Positions 16,888 to 24,461 of a stretch of 64,000 nucleotides of DNA are shown here, piece by piece; position 1 is the stretch's first letter, and each line of letters starts with the position of its first letter. A model generated the notes under the pieces. That model had not been told where the DNA came from and made no database searches. It was given only the letters and a program-made list of their open reading frames with translations. The stretch covers positions 1,488,001-1,552,000 of the forward strand of contig NZ_LT629690.1 in NCBI RefSeq assembly GCF_900102185.1, written 5' to 3'. This DNA is from Terriglobus roseus. Lineage in GTDB: Bacteria; Acidobacteriota; Terriglobia; Terriglobales; Acidobacteriaceae. The position numbers and the translations under genes were made by a program.

Positions 16888-19800
16888 TTAGAACGAAATG
16901 CGACCGCTGAAACGAAGCGTACGGTTGCTGGTGGACAGCACACTCTGGATCTGGCCAAAGCCGCTGTTGTTTACGTCGGCAACGGGCTGTCCCCATTGCG
17001 GTGTGTTGGTTACGTCAAAGCTCTCAGCTTTGAACTGGAACTTGAACTCACGCCAGATGGGAATGTTGCGGGTGATACCCACATCCAGGTTGAAATAGCC
17101 GGGACCGCGAACAGAGTTGCGGCCAACATTGCCGTTAGCGTTTGCGTTGGGCAGCTTGGTGAAGTTGCCGTTGTTCACGAAGTAGTACGGGTACGTCGTT
17201 GATCCCGTGGTGTAGCGCGTTCCTGAGATTGTCGGTTTTGACACCATGTTCGGAACGACGGTGTCGCCGTTGCCGTTCTGCGATCCATCCGTGATCTGGA
17301 ACGGTTTACCGCTGTAGTAAGTCGTGATCGTGTTCAAATCCCATCCGCCCAAAAGGATTCCCGCGAAACCGGATTGAAAGAATTGGCGTCCGGGGCCGAA
17401 GGGAAGTTGATACACCGTCCACAACGAATTCATGTGCGGGCGGTCATAGCCGGATAACGCGAAGTTCCGTTTGAACAATCCCTGCGTGCTGAAAGCCGGT
17501 GTACCCAGGGTGGAGTCTGCATCCCAGTTGTTCATGTACTTCGAAAACGTGTAACTGTAGCCAAACTGCAGTGACCGCAACTGACGATCCGTTAGCTGTA
17601 CCTGCAAGCCGGAATACTCTTCATCTCCAAGTGGCAAAACGTTGAGGATGGTTCCGGTATAGCGCAGGGCACCGCCGGGCGCATTCGCATTTGCGAAAAG
17701 GGGACGGCTGGCAGCGCCAAGCGGACTCACGCCACCCGCATTGATGTCGATACCTTCGACCTGCCGTACGTGATGTGTGCCAACATAGCCAGCACTCACT
17801 ACAAGGTCATGCGCAAGGTCGCGATCGATAAAGAGGTTCCAGGCTTCGATATAACCACGGCGCCATTTCTGCGGGGCAGTTTGTGTCGTGTAGTTATAAG
17901 GCATTGGAACGATGCCGCTGGAGATGTCAGGCGTAGTGATCGTCGGGATGCCAGCCGTCAGTGTTCCGCTGGGCAACGTGTTCATGTTTGGCGCGGCGGC
18001 GTTGGCTCCCGTCAAAGAACCCGCCGGAACGTAGTTATTGGAACCAGTGTTATTCAGTGTGATCAAGGCAGGATAAGCATCGCGGAAGAAACGGTAGTTT
18101 TCCGGGTCAACGGTGATGCCCGCGCCAGAACGGATGACGGTCTTTTCATCAATGCGGTAGTTGATGCCAAAGCGGGGAACGATCATGCCCCAGCCCACAT
18201 TTTCGCCTGTGTCTGTCGGGATATTGCCGCGTCCACCAATCAACACATTGCTTGTCGCCGGGTCGAAGCGAAAGACACCGGTGTGATCGCGATTCGCAAA
18301 TGGATAGTACTCATAGCGAAGGCCATAGTTGATGGTCAGGTTTGGCGTTGGTTTCCAGGTGTCCTGCGCATAAAAGCTGAACACTGAAAAGCGAGGACCG
18401 TTCGGCTGGAATGTCTGTACCGTCTTACCAATTGCCTGTGGCATTCCGAGCAACAGGTCGGCAACGGCTCTGTAGTAGTTGGGGCCATCTGCTGCTACGC
18501 CACTGTTATTGCCCGTCACACCACCAGTGAATGTGAACTGGCCGCGCGGACCGGCATTATTCGCCTGCAAGTGATTAATCGCGGAGTGCACATACTCGCC
18601 GCCGAAGCGGAAGTTATGCTGCCCGTGAATGTAAGTTCCATTCAGATTGGCGACATATTGCATGTCGCGGAACTGAAATGGATTCGACTGGATGTAATTG
18701 CCGAAGCTGGAATTGTTGGCAACAATGAAGCCTGGTGTACCCGACTGGAATGGCGTAGATCCATTTGTGCCCGGAATACCGAGAGTGTCCAGGCCAACGT
18801 TCGTTCCATAGTCCGGTGCCTTCGAGGCGAGGTTAATACGAACAAAGCCAGCATTGGCATCGATCAGGAAGTTCGGTGTAAAGGTGTGCGTTGCACCAAG
18901 GCCAACGTTCTGGATCATGCCCGGTGCAGTACCCGGCTGTCCGCCATCCCATGTGTTGCCGATAGCATTGCCCAACGCTGGCGGATCAATGATCAGCGAA
19001 CGTCCCGTCGAGTAGCGTCCAAAGAAAGTCGTCTTGGATGTCGGGTTATAGCTAACCTTCGCGTCGTATGAGGAGCGGTCATATTGCAACACGGCGCCGC
19101 CGGGATAGTTACCGGAAGTTCCCCCGACTTTCTCCGTAGGTAGCAGAGCAAGAATCTTCTGCGCTGCGGTGCTCAGACGCCCTGCGGGAATGACATTACC
19201 TGCAAATGGAGTACGTCCGGACCCGTTAGCGTTGCCTGTAGTGGGGTCGTAAATCGTGGTTCCTGTGCCTGCAAAATTTCCATTGCGCAAGGCCGCCAGG
19301 GGAACCGTCATTGCGGAGCCAGTCTTGAACTGTCGCAGCGAAACGCGGTTGTAATTGAAGAAGAAGAACAGCTTGTCCTTGATGATCCGGCCGCCGATGT
19401 TGCCGCCGTACTCGTTGTAAATGTTCTTTGGTGTGATCGGTGTCGTCGTATAGCGAGTGAAATACTGGCGCGCATTGAATTGCGCGATCGAGTTGTACTC
19501 CCAGATACCGCCGTGGAAGTTATTTGTGCCGCTCTTTACGATCAGGTTCGCGGCAATACCACCGGCCGCACCCTGTTCCGCGTTGAAGCTATTCGTGACG
19601 ATGTTGGCAGATTCGATGGAATCCGTCGGCGGAATGTACGCCACTACGGACTGTAGCCAGGGATAACCCACGGCGGCGCCGTCAATCTTGGTGGAGTTCA
19701 CCGTGTTCACAATGCCGTTTGCTGTAACGGCTTGCGTGCGGCCGGGGTTACCTGCCTGCGAGTTGTTTTCCGTCGGCGGAGGAACGCCCGGAATCAACCG

Positions 19801-20298
19801 ATACAGTCCCTGGAAGTTACGACCGGCGGTCGAAGTCGTGGGCAGTTCCTGTACTTGCGTCGGTGAAATTTCATAATTCACGTCGGCGCGCTCGGTCTGC
19901 AGAGCTGGCGGCGCCGTATTCACGTTGACGGATTCGGTCACATTGCCAACAGTCAGCGCCACGTCGATGCGGCGGGTCTGGTTCGCGCTGATGGGGATGC
20001 CCTGTGAGGATGATGTCCCGAAGTTTGCCGCAGTAAAGGTGACGTTGTATGTGCCCGGAGGCAGGTCCGTGAACTGATAACCACCGTTGCTATCGGAGGT
20101 TGAGGAACGCTTGAAACCGGTCGCGGGGTTTTCCGCCGTGACTGTCGCTCCAGGAACCACGGAGCCTGTGGCATCGGTCACCACGCCCGTCAAACCGCCG
20201 TAAAGGGTCTGGGCATAACCGGCGACAGGCATCAGGAGAATCGGCGTTGCTAAAGCGAAGGAGCGTAAAACGCAGGATGTGCTGAGCTTAAAGGGCAT
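16888..20298 (-). CDS. TonB-dependent outer-membrane receptor, Oar-like, with carboxypeptidase-regulatory-like N-terminus
   Basis: About 1136 residues from the ATG at 20298. A GTG 15 nt further up is possible but overlaps the AAGGTGG ribosome site. Order: signal peptide (ATPILLMPVAGYAQ), a CarboxypepD_reg/Cna-like domain (about 32-115: GVVTDATGSVVPGATVTAENPAT...LPPGTYNVTF), a plug domain, then a long beta-barrel ending in ...SNRTLRFSGRISF, with the aromatic last residue needed for BAM insertion. This architecture is the large acidobacterial OM receptor class thought to import oligosaccharides or other polymers. Gene context (divergent GntR regulator, kdgK, eda, MFS) suggests a uronate-containing oligosaccharide. 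A consensus-like promoter lies at 20337-20365 and a terminator at 16845-16866, so it is probably monocistronic. Confidence 0.9.
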   Translation of the reverse strand: MPFKLSTSCVLRSFALATPILLMPVAGYAQTLYGGLTGVVTDATGSVVPGATVTAENPATGFKRSSTSDSNGGYQFTDLPPGTYNVTFTAANFGTSSSQGIPISANQTRRIDVALTVGNVTESVNVNTAPPALQTERADVNYEISPTQVQELPTTSTAGRNFQGLYRLIPGVPPPTENNSQAGNPGRTQAVTANGIVNTVNSTKIDGAAVGYPWLQSVVAYIPPTDSIESANIVTNSFNAEQGAAGGIAANLIVKSGTNNFHGGIWEYNSIAQFNARQYFTRYTTTPITPKNIYNEYGGNIGGRIIKDKLFFFFNYNRVSLRQFKTGSAMTVPLAALRNGNFAGTGTTIYDPTTGNANGSGRTPFAGNVIPAGRLSTAAQKILALLPTEKVGGTSGNYPGGAVLQYDRSSYDAKVSYNPTSKTTFFGRYSTGRSLIIDPPALGNAIGNTWDGGQPGTAPGMIQNVGLGATHTFTPNFLIDANAGFVRINLASKAPDYGTNVGLDTLGIPGTNGSTPFQSGTPGFIVANNSSFGNYIQSNPFQFRDMQYVANLNGTYIHGQHNFRFGGEYVHSAINHLQANNAGPRGQFTFTGGVTGNNSGVAADGPNYYRAVADLLLGMPQAIGKTVQTFQPNGPRFSVFSFYAQDTWKPTPNLTINYGLRYEYYPFANRDHTGVFRFDPATSNVLIGGRGNIPTDTGENVGWGMIVPRFGINYRIDEKTVIRSGAGITVDPENYRFFRDAYPALITLNNTGSNNYVPAGSLTGANAAAPNMNTLPSGTLTAGIPTITTPDISSGIVPMPYNYTTQTAPQKWRRGYIEAWNLFIDRDLAHDLVVSAGYVGTHHVRQVEGIDINAGGVSPLGAASRPLFANANAPGGALRYTGTILNVLPLGDEEYSGLQVQLTDRQLRSLQFGYSYTFSKYMNNWDADSTLGTPAFSTQGLFKRNFALSGYDRPHMNSLWTVYQLPFGPGRQFFQSGFAGILLGGWDLNTITTYYSGKPFQITDGSQNGNGDTVVPNMVSKPTISGTRYTTGSTTYPYYFVNNGNFTKLPNANANGNVGRNSVRGPGYFNLDVGITRNIPIWREFKFQFKAESFDVTNTPQWGQPVADVNNSGFGQIQSVLSTSNRTLRFSGRISF

Positions 20299-20336
20299 AG
20301 GGAACCGGTCCACCTTGATTAGCTAAAGCGTGCGAA

Positions 20337-20365
20337 CTATAGACCGGCCAGGATTCTGTGGTCAA
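20337..20365 (-). promoter_or_regulatory. sigma-70 promoter of the TonB-receptor gene
   Basis: On the minus strand TTGACC (20365-20360) and TATAGT (20342-20337) are separated by exactly 17 bp, each 5/6 to consensus. The expected start point is near 20330, about 32 nt before the ATG. The 15-bp operator-like palindrome starts 28 bp upstream of this -35 box. Confidence 0.65.
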
Positions 20366-20392
20366 CGCTTTTTTAGACGACAGGTGAAGCGG

Positions 20393-20407
20393 ACCTATAC
20401 AATAGGT
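20393..20407. promoter_or_regulatory. operator-like palindrome, copy 1 (ACCTATACAATAGGT)
   Basis: A 15-bp near-perfect dyad lies in the intergenic region between the TonB receptor and the GntR-family gene (arms extended by one base each side give GACCTAT/ATAGGTC). A second copy, differing at two bases, lies in front of kdgK at 21212. It is the best candidate for the binding site of the GntR-family protein encoded between the two copies. The core TACAAT also resembles a -10 box. Confidence 0.6.
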
Positions 20408-20410
20408 CGT

Positions 20411-20424
20411 CGGAAGCGCTTCCG
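20411..20424. promoter_or_regulatory. perfect 14-bp palindrome CGGAAGCGCTTCCG (LacI-type operator candidate)
   Basis: This 14-bp exact dyad, centred on a CpG, starts 4 bp after operator copy 1 and 68 nt before the GntR-gene ATG. GAAGCGCTTC is the kind of core recognised by LacI/PurR-family repressors. No LacI-family gene is in the window, so the partner would be encoded elsewhere. Confidence 0.45.
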
Positions 20425-20491
20425 AATTATTCCCAGGGAAGTGATATATCTTCTTGGTCTTACGTCGTTCGGAGTGGCATACTTGCAAACC

Positions 20492-21199
20492 ATGGCAGCG
20501 GAACGCATTCCAATCAACACGCTAGCGTCGCGAGTAACGGATTTTGTCTTCGAGTACATACGGGAGAATGGCCTCTCCACGGGCGACTCGCTTCCATCCG
20601 AACTGAAGACCAGCACAGAGCTGAAAGTCAGTCGCGGCGTGGTGCGAGAGGCGTTTCATTCTCTTGAAGTTGCCGGGATTATTGAAAAGGGAAACGGTCG
20701 TTCGCCCAAGGTTGGAACGCTGGACAGCGGTTTTCTGACGCAACTTTTGCTTCATGCCGTTTCCACGCAGCAGATTTCGACCGAGCAGGTGATGGATGTC
20801 CGCACTGCTGTTGAAGTGCGATCGGCTGAATTGGCGGCTCTGAGGCGCTCTCGAGCCGATATCCAGCAATTGCGGGCGGCCATCACTGGCATGAAGCAAT
20901 CCATAGAGAATGCGTCAGATTTCGTGGAGCACGACGTCAGTTTTCACAGCATCATCAACCGCGCCACAGGCAATCTATTGGTGGATGTGATCGGTTGCGC
21001 GATGCACGGTTGCATGCGCCAATCGATGCGCAGCGGCATCCTCCAGAGGCGAAAAAAGACGGAGATGTTGGAGGTCGTTCAGGCCCATGTCCGCATCGCG
21101 GATGCTATTGAAGATCGCGAACCGGCCAAGGCGGGTATGTGGATGAAGCGGCACTTTGCCGACGCGAGAAGGGCTCTCCGGCGAGCGCAAGTCGTTTAA
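20492..21199 (+). CDS. GntR-family (FadR/FCD-type) transcriptional regulator of the KDG-utilisation module
   Basis: About 235 residues from the ATG at 20492. The frame is open much further upstream, but that stretch contains the operators, so it is not coding. The ribosome site is weak (GGAG 17 nt upstream), and a GTG at 20474 is a possible alternative. The winged helix at about residues 5-75 has GDSLPSELKTSTELKVSRGVVREAF. The C-terminal FCD domain has the metal-site pattern Asp/His (EHDVSFHSIINRATGN), VQAHVRIADAI and MKRHF. FadR-subgroup regulators usually bind sugar acids or organic acids and repress the neighbouring catabolic genes. Position beside kdgK and eda points to 2-keto-3-deoxygluconate, a hexuronate or a phosphorylated derivative as effector (inference). 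Confidence 0.88.
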   Translation: MAAERIPINTLASRVTDFVFEYIRENGLSTGDSLPSELKTSTELKVSRGVVREAFHSLEVAGIIEKGNGRSPKVGTLDSGFLTQLLLHAVSTQQISTEQVMDVRTAVEVRSAELAALRRSRADIQQLRAAITGMKQSIENASDFVEHDVSFHSIINRATGNLLVDVIGCAMHGCMRQSMRSGILQRRKKTEMLEVVQAHVRIADAIEDREPAKAGMWMKRHFADARRALRRAQVV

Positions 21200-21211
21200 A
21201 TCATTTCTCCA

Positions 21212-21226
21212 ACCTGTACGATAGGT
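21212..21226. promoter_or_regulatory. operator-like palindrome, copy 2 (ACCTGTACGATAGGT)
   Basis: The same 15-bp motif as at 20393 with two substitutions, placed 12 nt after the regulator's stop and 64 nt before the kdgK ATG. It contains TACGAT as a possible -10 element. Binding of the GntR protein here would control kdgK-eda. Confidence 0.6.
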
Positions 21227-21290
21227 AGTGACGTTTTGTGAAGGGTGAAGCCGCAGTTTCAGATTGCGGATGCTAGGTGAGACTGAAGTC

Positions 21291-22376
21291 ATGGCACTCG
21301 ATTTACGTTCGTCTTCTACCTGTCGATGGGACTTGCTGAGTCTCGGCGAGGTGATGCTTCGCTTTGATCCGGGTGAGGACCGCATCAGCCGTACGCGCAA
21401 TTTCCGCGTGTGGGAAGGTGGCGGCGAATACAACGTGGCGCGTGGATTGCGTCGCTGCTTTGGCTTGCGCAGTTCGGTGGTCACGGCGCTCGTCGATAAC
21501 CCCGTTGGCAGGCTAGTGGAAGACCTGATGCTGCAGGGCGGTGTCGATCTGAGCCACGTACTCTGGACAGAATTCGACGGCATCGGCAGCGAAGCGCGCA
21601 ACGGCATTTACTTTCTTGAACGTGGTTTCGGCAACCGACCCGCCATGGGCATGATGGACCGCGCTCACACCGCCATTGCGCAGATCAAGCCGGGCGATGT
21701 GAACTGGGATGAGATCTTCGGGCAGGAAGGCGTTCGCTGGTTTCACACGGGCGGCATCTTCTGCGCGCTGTCAGATTCAGCCGCTGCTGTGGCACGTGAG
21801 GCGATGGAGTCAGCGAAGCGCCACGGCGTTGTGGTCTCGTTCGATTGCAACTATCGTCCATCGCTTTGGCGCGATCGCGGCGGACGGATTGCTGCCAGCC
21901 GTTTGAATCGTGAACTGGCGCCTATGGTCGATGTCTTGTTTGGTCATGACGGAGACCTGTCTGCTGAAATCTGCGAGGCATCTGGCGGACCGCCGTGGCA
22001 TGACAGTGCAAGTTACGCGGCGATGGCGGAACGGATTCAAAGCGAGTTTCCGAATATCCATGTCATCGCTACGACAATGCGCAAGGTGCGCACAGCCAAT
22101 CGAAATGACTGGGGCGCGTTTGCGTGGATGGATGGTGTGGTGGAGGAGAGCATCCGCTATCTGGATCTTGAGATTCTGGACCGCGTTGGCGCAGGCGATT
22201 CTTTTGCCTCCGGCCTGCTCTACGGCTTGATGGAAGGCAAAGATCTGAAATGGTCGTTGGATTGTGGCGTAGCTCATGGAGCGCTGACCATGACGACTCC
22301 GGGTGACAGCTCTATGTCCACGCTGACGGAAGTGATGCATGCCATGGATGGCAAGGGGAGCGGCGTGCAGCGTTAG
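21291..22376 (+). CDS. kdgK: 2-keto-3-deoxygluconate kinase (PfkB family)
   Basis: About 361 residues from the ATG at 21291, with GGTGAG upstream. The reaction is KDG + ATP to KDPG. PfkB features are the N-terminal LLSLGEVMLRFDPGEDRI, the substrate-side GGGEYNVARGLRRCFG, FDCNYRPSLW, and the C-terminal catalytic signature DRVGAGDSFASGLLYGL with the catalytic Asp. It is longer than most KdgK (about 310) because of loops around residues 60-125, so another 2-keto-3-deoxy acid or a related sugar acid could be the substrate. It is 22 nt before eda, and together they convert KDG to pyruvate and glyceraldehyde-3-phosphate. Confidence 0.85.
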   Translation: MALDLRSSSTCRWDLLSLGEVMLRFDPGEDRISRTRNFRVWEGGGEYNVARGLRRCFGLRSSVVTALVDNPVGRLVEDLMLQGGVDLSHVLWTEFDGIGSEARNGIYFLERGFGNRPAMGMMDRAHTAIAQIKPGDVNWDEIFGQEGVRWFHTGGIFCALSDSAAAVAREAMESAKRHGVVVSFDCNYRPSLWRDRGGRIAASRLNRELAPMVDVLFGHDGDLSAEICEASGGPPWHDSASYAAMAERIQSEFPNIHVIATTMRKVRTANRNDWGAFAWMDGVVEESIRYLDLEILDRVGAGDSFASGLLYGLMEGKDLKWSLDCGVAHGALTMTTPGDSSMSTLTEVMHAMDGKGSGVQR

Positions 22377-22398
22377 CGCCTGTACGAGGAGAAGAAGT

Positions 22399-23052
22399 AT
22401 GAAGAAGACTGAAGTTCTGCAGGCGATTCGTGAAGTTGGTGTACTGCCCGTTCTGCGCGCCAGTTCTGTTGATACGGCCATGCAGCTTGCCGAAGCGATT
22501 GCAGAGGGTGGCGTTTCTGCAATGGAAGTGACCATGACCGTGCCGGGCGCCATCGAAGTAATCCGCCGCCTGGTGAAGGATCGCCCAGACCTGCTGGTTG
22601 GCGCGGGAACGGTGCTGGACCCTGAGACCGCGCGTATGTGCATCGCAGAGGGTGCGCAGTTTGTCGTGAGCCCCGCCATCAATCTGGAGACGATTGCTCT
22701 ATGCCATCGCTATTCCATCGCAGTACTTCCCGGAGCACTTACTCCCACAGAAGTTGTGACTGCGTGGCAGGCTGGTGCGGACATCATTAAGGTGTTCCCG
22801 GCCAGCGCCATGGGCGGTGCGAAGTATCTGCATTCGCTGAAAGCCCCACTGCCGCAGATTGAACTGATCCCAACGGGTGGCGTGAATGTGTCCACTGCGA
22901 AAGACTTCCTTGCAGCAGGAGCATATGCATTAGGAGTTGGTGCGGATTTGGTGGACGAAAAGGCCTGCTTTGAAAAACGCCTGCACGAAGTCACTGGAGT
23001 TGCCGCAAAGTATGCAGGCATCGTGCGCGAATTCCGCGCGGCGAACGCGTAG
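22399..23052 (+). CDS. eda: KDPG / 4-hydroxy-2-oxoglutarate aldolase
   Basis: 217 residues from the ATG at 22399, which has GAGGAG upstream. The longer frame overlaps kdgK. This class I TIM-barrel aldolase splits 2-keto-3-deoxy-6-phosphogluconate into pyruvate and glyceraldehyde-3-phosphate. Schiff-base Lys131 is in ADIIKVFPAS and the catalytic Glu43 in AMEVTMT. The phosphate-binding end is LIPTGGVNVSTA. It forms an operon with kdgK. Its stop codon abuts that of the convergent MFS gene with no gap. Confidence 0.95.
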   Translation: MKKTEVLQAIREVGVLPVLRASSVDTAMQLAEAIAEGGVSAMEVTMTVPGAIEVIRRLVKDRPDLLVGAGTVLDPETARMCIAEGAQFVVSPAINLETIALCHRYSIAVLPGALTPTEVVTAWQAGADIIKVFPASAMGGAKYLHSLKAPLPQIELIPTGGVNVSTAKDFLAAGAYALGVGADLVDEKACFEKRLHEVTGVAAKYAGIVREFRAANA

Positions 23053-24378
23053 TTACTTCACTGAGAGTTCGACTGCTGCTGCGGCTTTCACCGGCCTCAG
23101 CAGCAGGATCAATACTCCTGAGAGCAGCAGCGATACAGACATCAGCAGATAGCCAGCCTTCGAACTGCCCGTTGCTCCCTGCAGATAGCCCACAAGATAA
23201 CTTCCCAGGAACGACCCCAGCGCGCCCATACTGTTGATGAGCGCCATCACTTCTCCCGCAACATTCGCAGGCAGCATCTCCGGAATGATCGCGAAGAACG
23301 GGCCGTACGGCGCATACATGCATCCACCGGCAACGATGAGAAATCCGAAGGCAATCCAGAAGCTTGTATCCGCTGCCAGATACGACCCGAAGAAAGCGCC
23401 TCCCGCCAGCAGAAGATACGGCCACACAAATCGCGAACGCGTGGATGCGCGATCACAGAAGTAGCTGTTGATCAGCATCAGCACAATGCTTGCAGCGTAG
23501 GGAATCGCGCTCAGAAGGCCAGTAACACCCATGCCTGTCGCAGAGCCTTTGTGCACCATTACGGGCAGCCACAGCACAAAGCCGTAGACGCCGATGGACC
23601 ACAGTAGGTATTGCACTGACAACAGGATCACGTTCGGATTGCGCAGCGCCGCAGCCATGTTCGGAACGGCTGGCAACGACGATTGTTCCGCCGCCAACAC
23701 CATGTTCAGTTCCAATCGACTTTCGCTGGTGGTCCAGTGCGCGTCCTGCGGCTTATCGCGAACGATGGCGTACCAGATGAATCCCCACAGCACGGACGGC
23801 AGACCTTCGATGATGAACGTCATCTGCCATCCAAAGGCGCGAATGATGTAGCCGGTAATGGCCGACATCCAAAGCACAGTAACGGGATTGCCCAGCAACA
23901 GAATGGTGTTGGCGCGTGAACGTTCTGAGCGCGTAAACCACTTCGTCAACAGGATCAGCATGCCGGGCAGAATGAAACTCTCTGCGGCACCAAGCAACAG
24001 CCGATCAATCGCCAGCAGGGGATAGCTGCGGATCACTCCGGTCAACGCTGCAAGAATGCCCCACGTGCAAAGCGCCAGCGCAATCAGCAGCCGCGCACTG
24101 CGTTTGCGCGCATAGGCTGCACCGGGAATCTGAAACAGAAAATAGCCAAAGAAGAACAGCGATCCCAGCAACGCCGATTGCGATGCCGTGATGTGAAGTT
24201 CATCCGCCAGCCCGGCAGCCGCGCCAAAGCCGTAGTTCGCGCGGTCCACATATGCAAGGCTGTACGTGACAAAGACAGCGGGGATGATGACGAACCATCG
24301 CCGCCGCATATCGGGTCGATTCGCTATCTCAGGACGCATCGACCTTGCAGCGCCATGCGGAGCATCGTCAAAGGGCAT
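23053..24378 (-). CDS. MFS transporter, anion:cation symporter (hexuronate/glucarate) type
   Basis: 441 residues, about 12 membrane helices. The ATG has AGGAGAG 11 nt upstream. The N-terminal TYSLAYVDRANYGFGAA motif in helix 1, followed by QSALLGSLFFFGYFLFQIPGA, is typical of the ACS family (ExuT, GudP, GarP-like), which imports hexuronates, glucarate or galactonate with a cation. It faces eda head-on and is read from the opposite strand, and it would supply the sugar acid that kdgK/eda degrade after dehydration. The dehydratase or isomerase genes for that step are not in this window. Confidence 0.87.
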   Translation of the reverse strand: MPFDDAPHGAARSMRPEIANRPDMRRRWFVIIPAVFVTYSLAYVDRANYGFGAAAGLADELHITASQSALLGSLFFFGYFLFQIPGAAYARKRSARLLIALALCTWGILAALTGVIRSYPLLAIDRLLLGAAESFILPGMLILLTKWFTRSERSRANTILLLGNPVTVLWMSAITGYIIRAFGWQMTFIIEGLPSVLWGFIWYAIVRDKPQDAHWTTSESRLELNMVLAAEQSSLPAVPNMAAALRNPNVILLSVQYLLWSIGVYGFVLWLPVMVHKGSATGMGVTGLLSAIPYAASIVLMLINSYFCDRASTRSRFVWPYLLLAGGAFFGSYLAADTSFWIAFGFLIVAGGCMYAPYGPFFAIIPEMLPANVAGEVMALINSMGALGSFLGSYLVGYLQGATGSSKAGYLLMSVSLLLSGVLILLLRPVKAAAAVELSVK

Positions 24379-24461
24379 TTGGCTACAGCTCTCCTGAGAA
24401 AGGCGGTGGCAGGTCTCGACGAGGGTATCGTCCTGCTCTTCACACCGTCAAGAAAGCTGGA

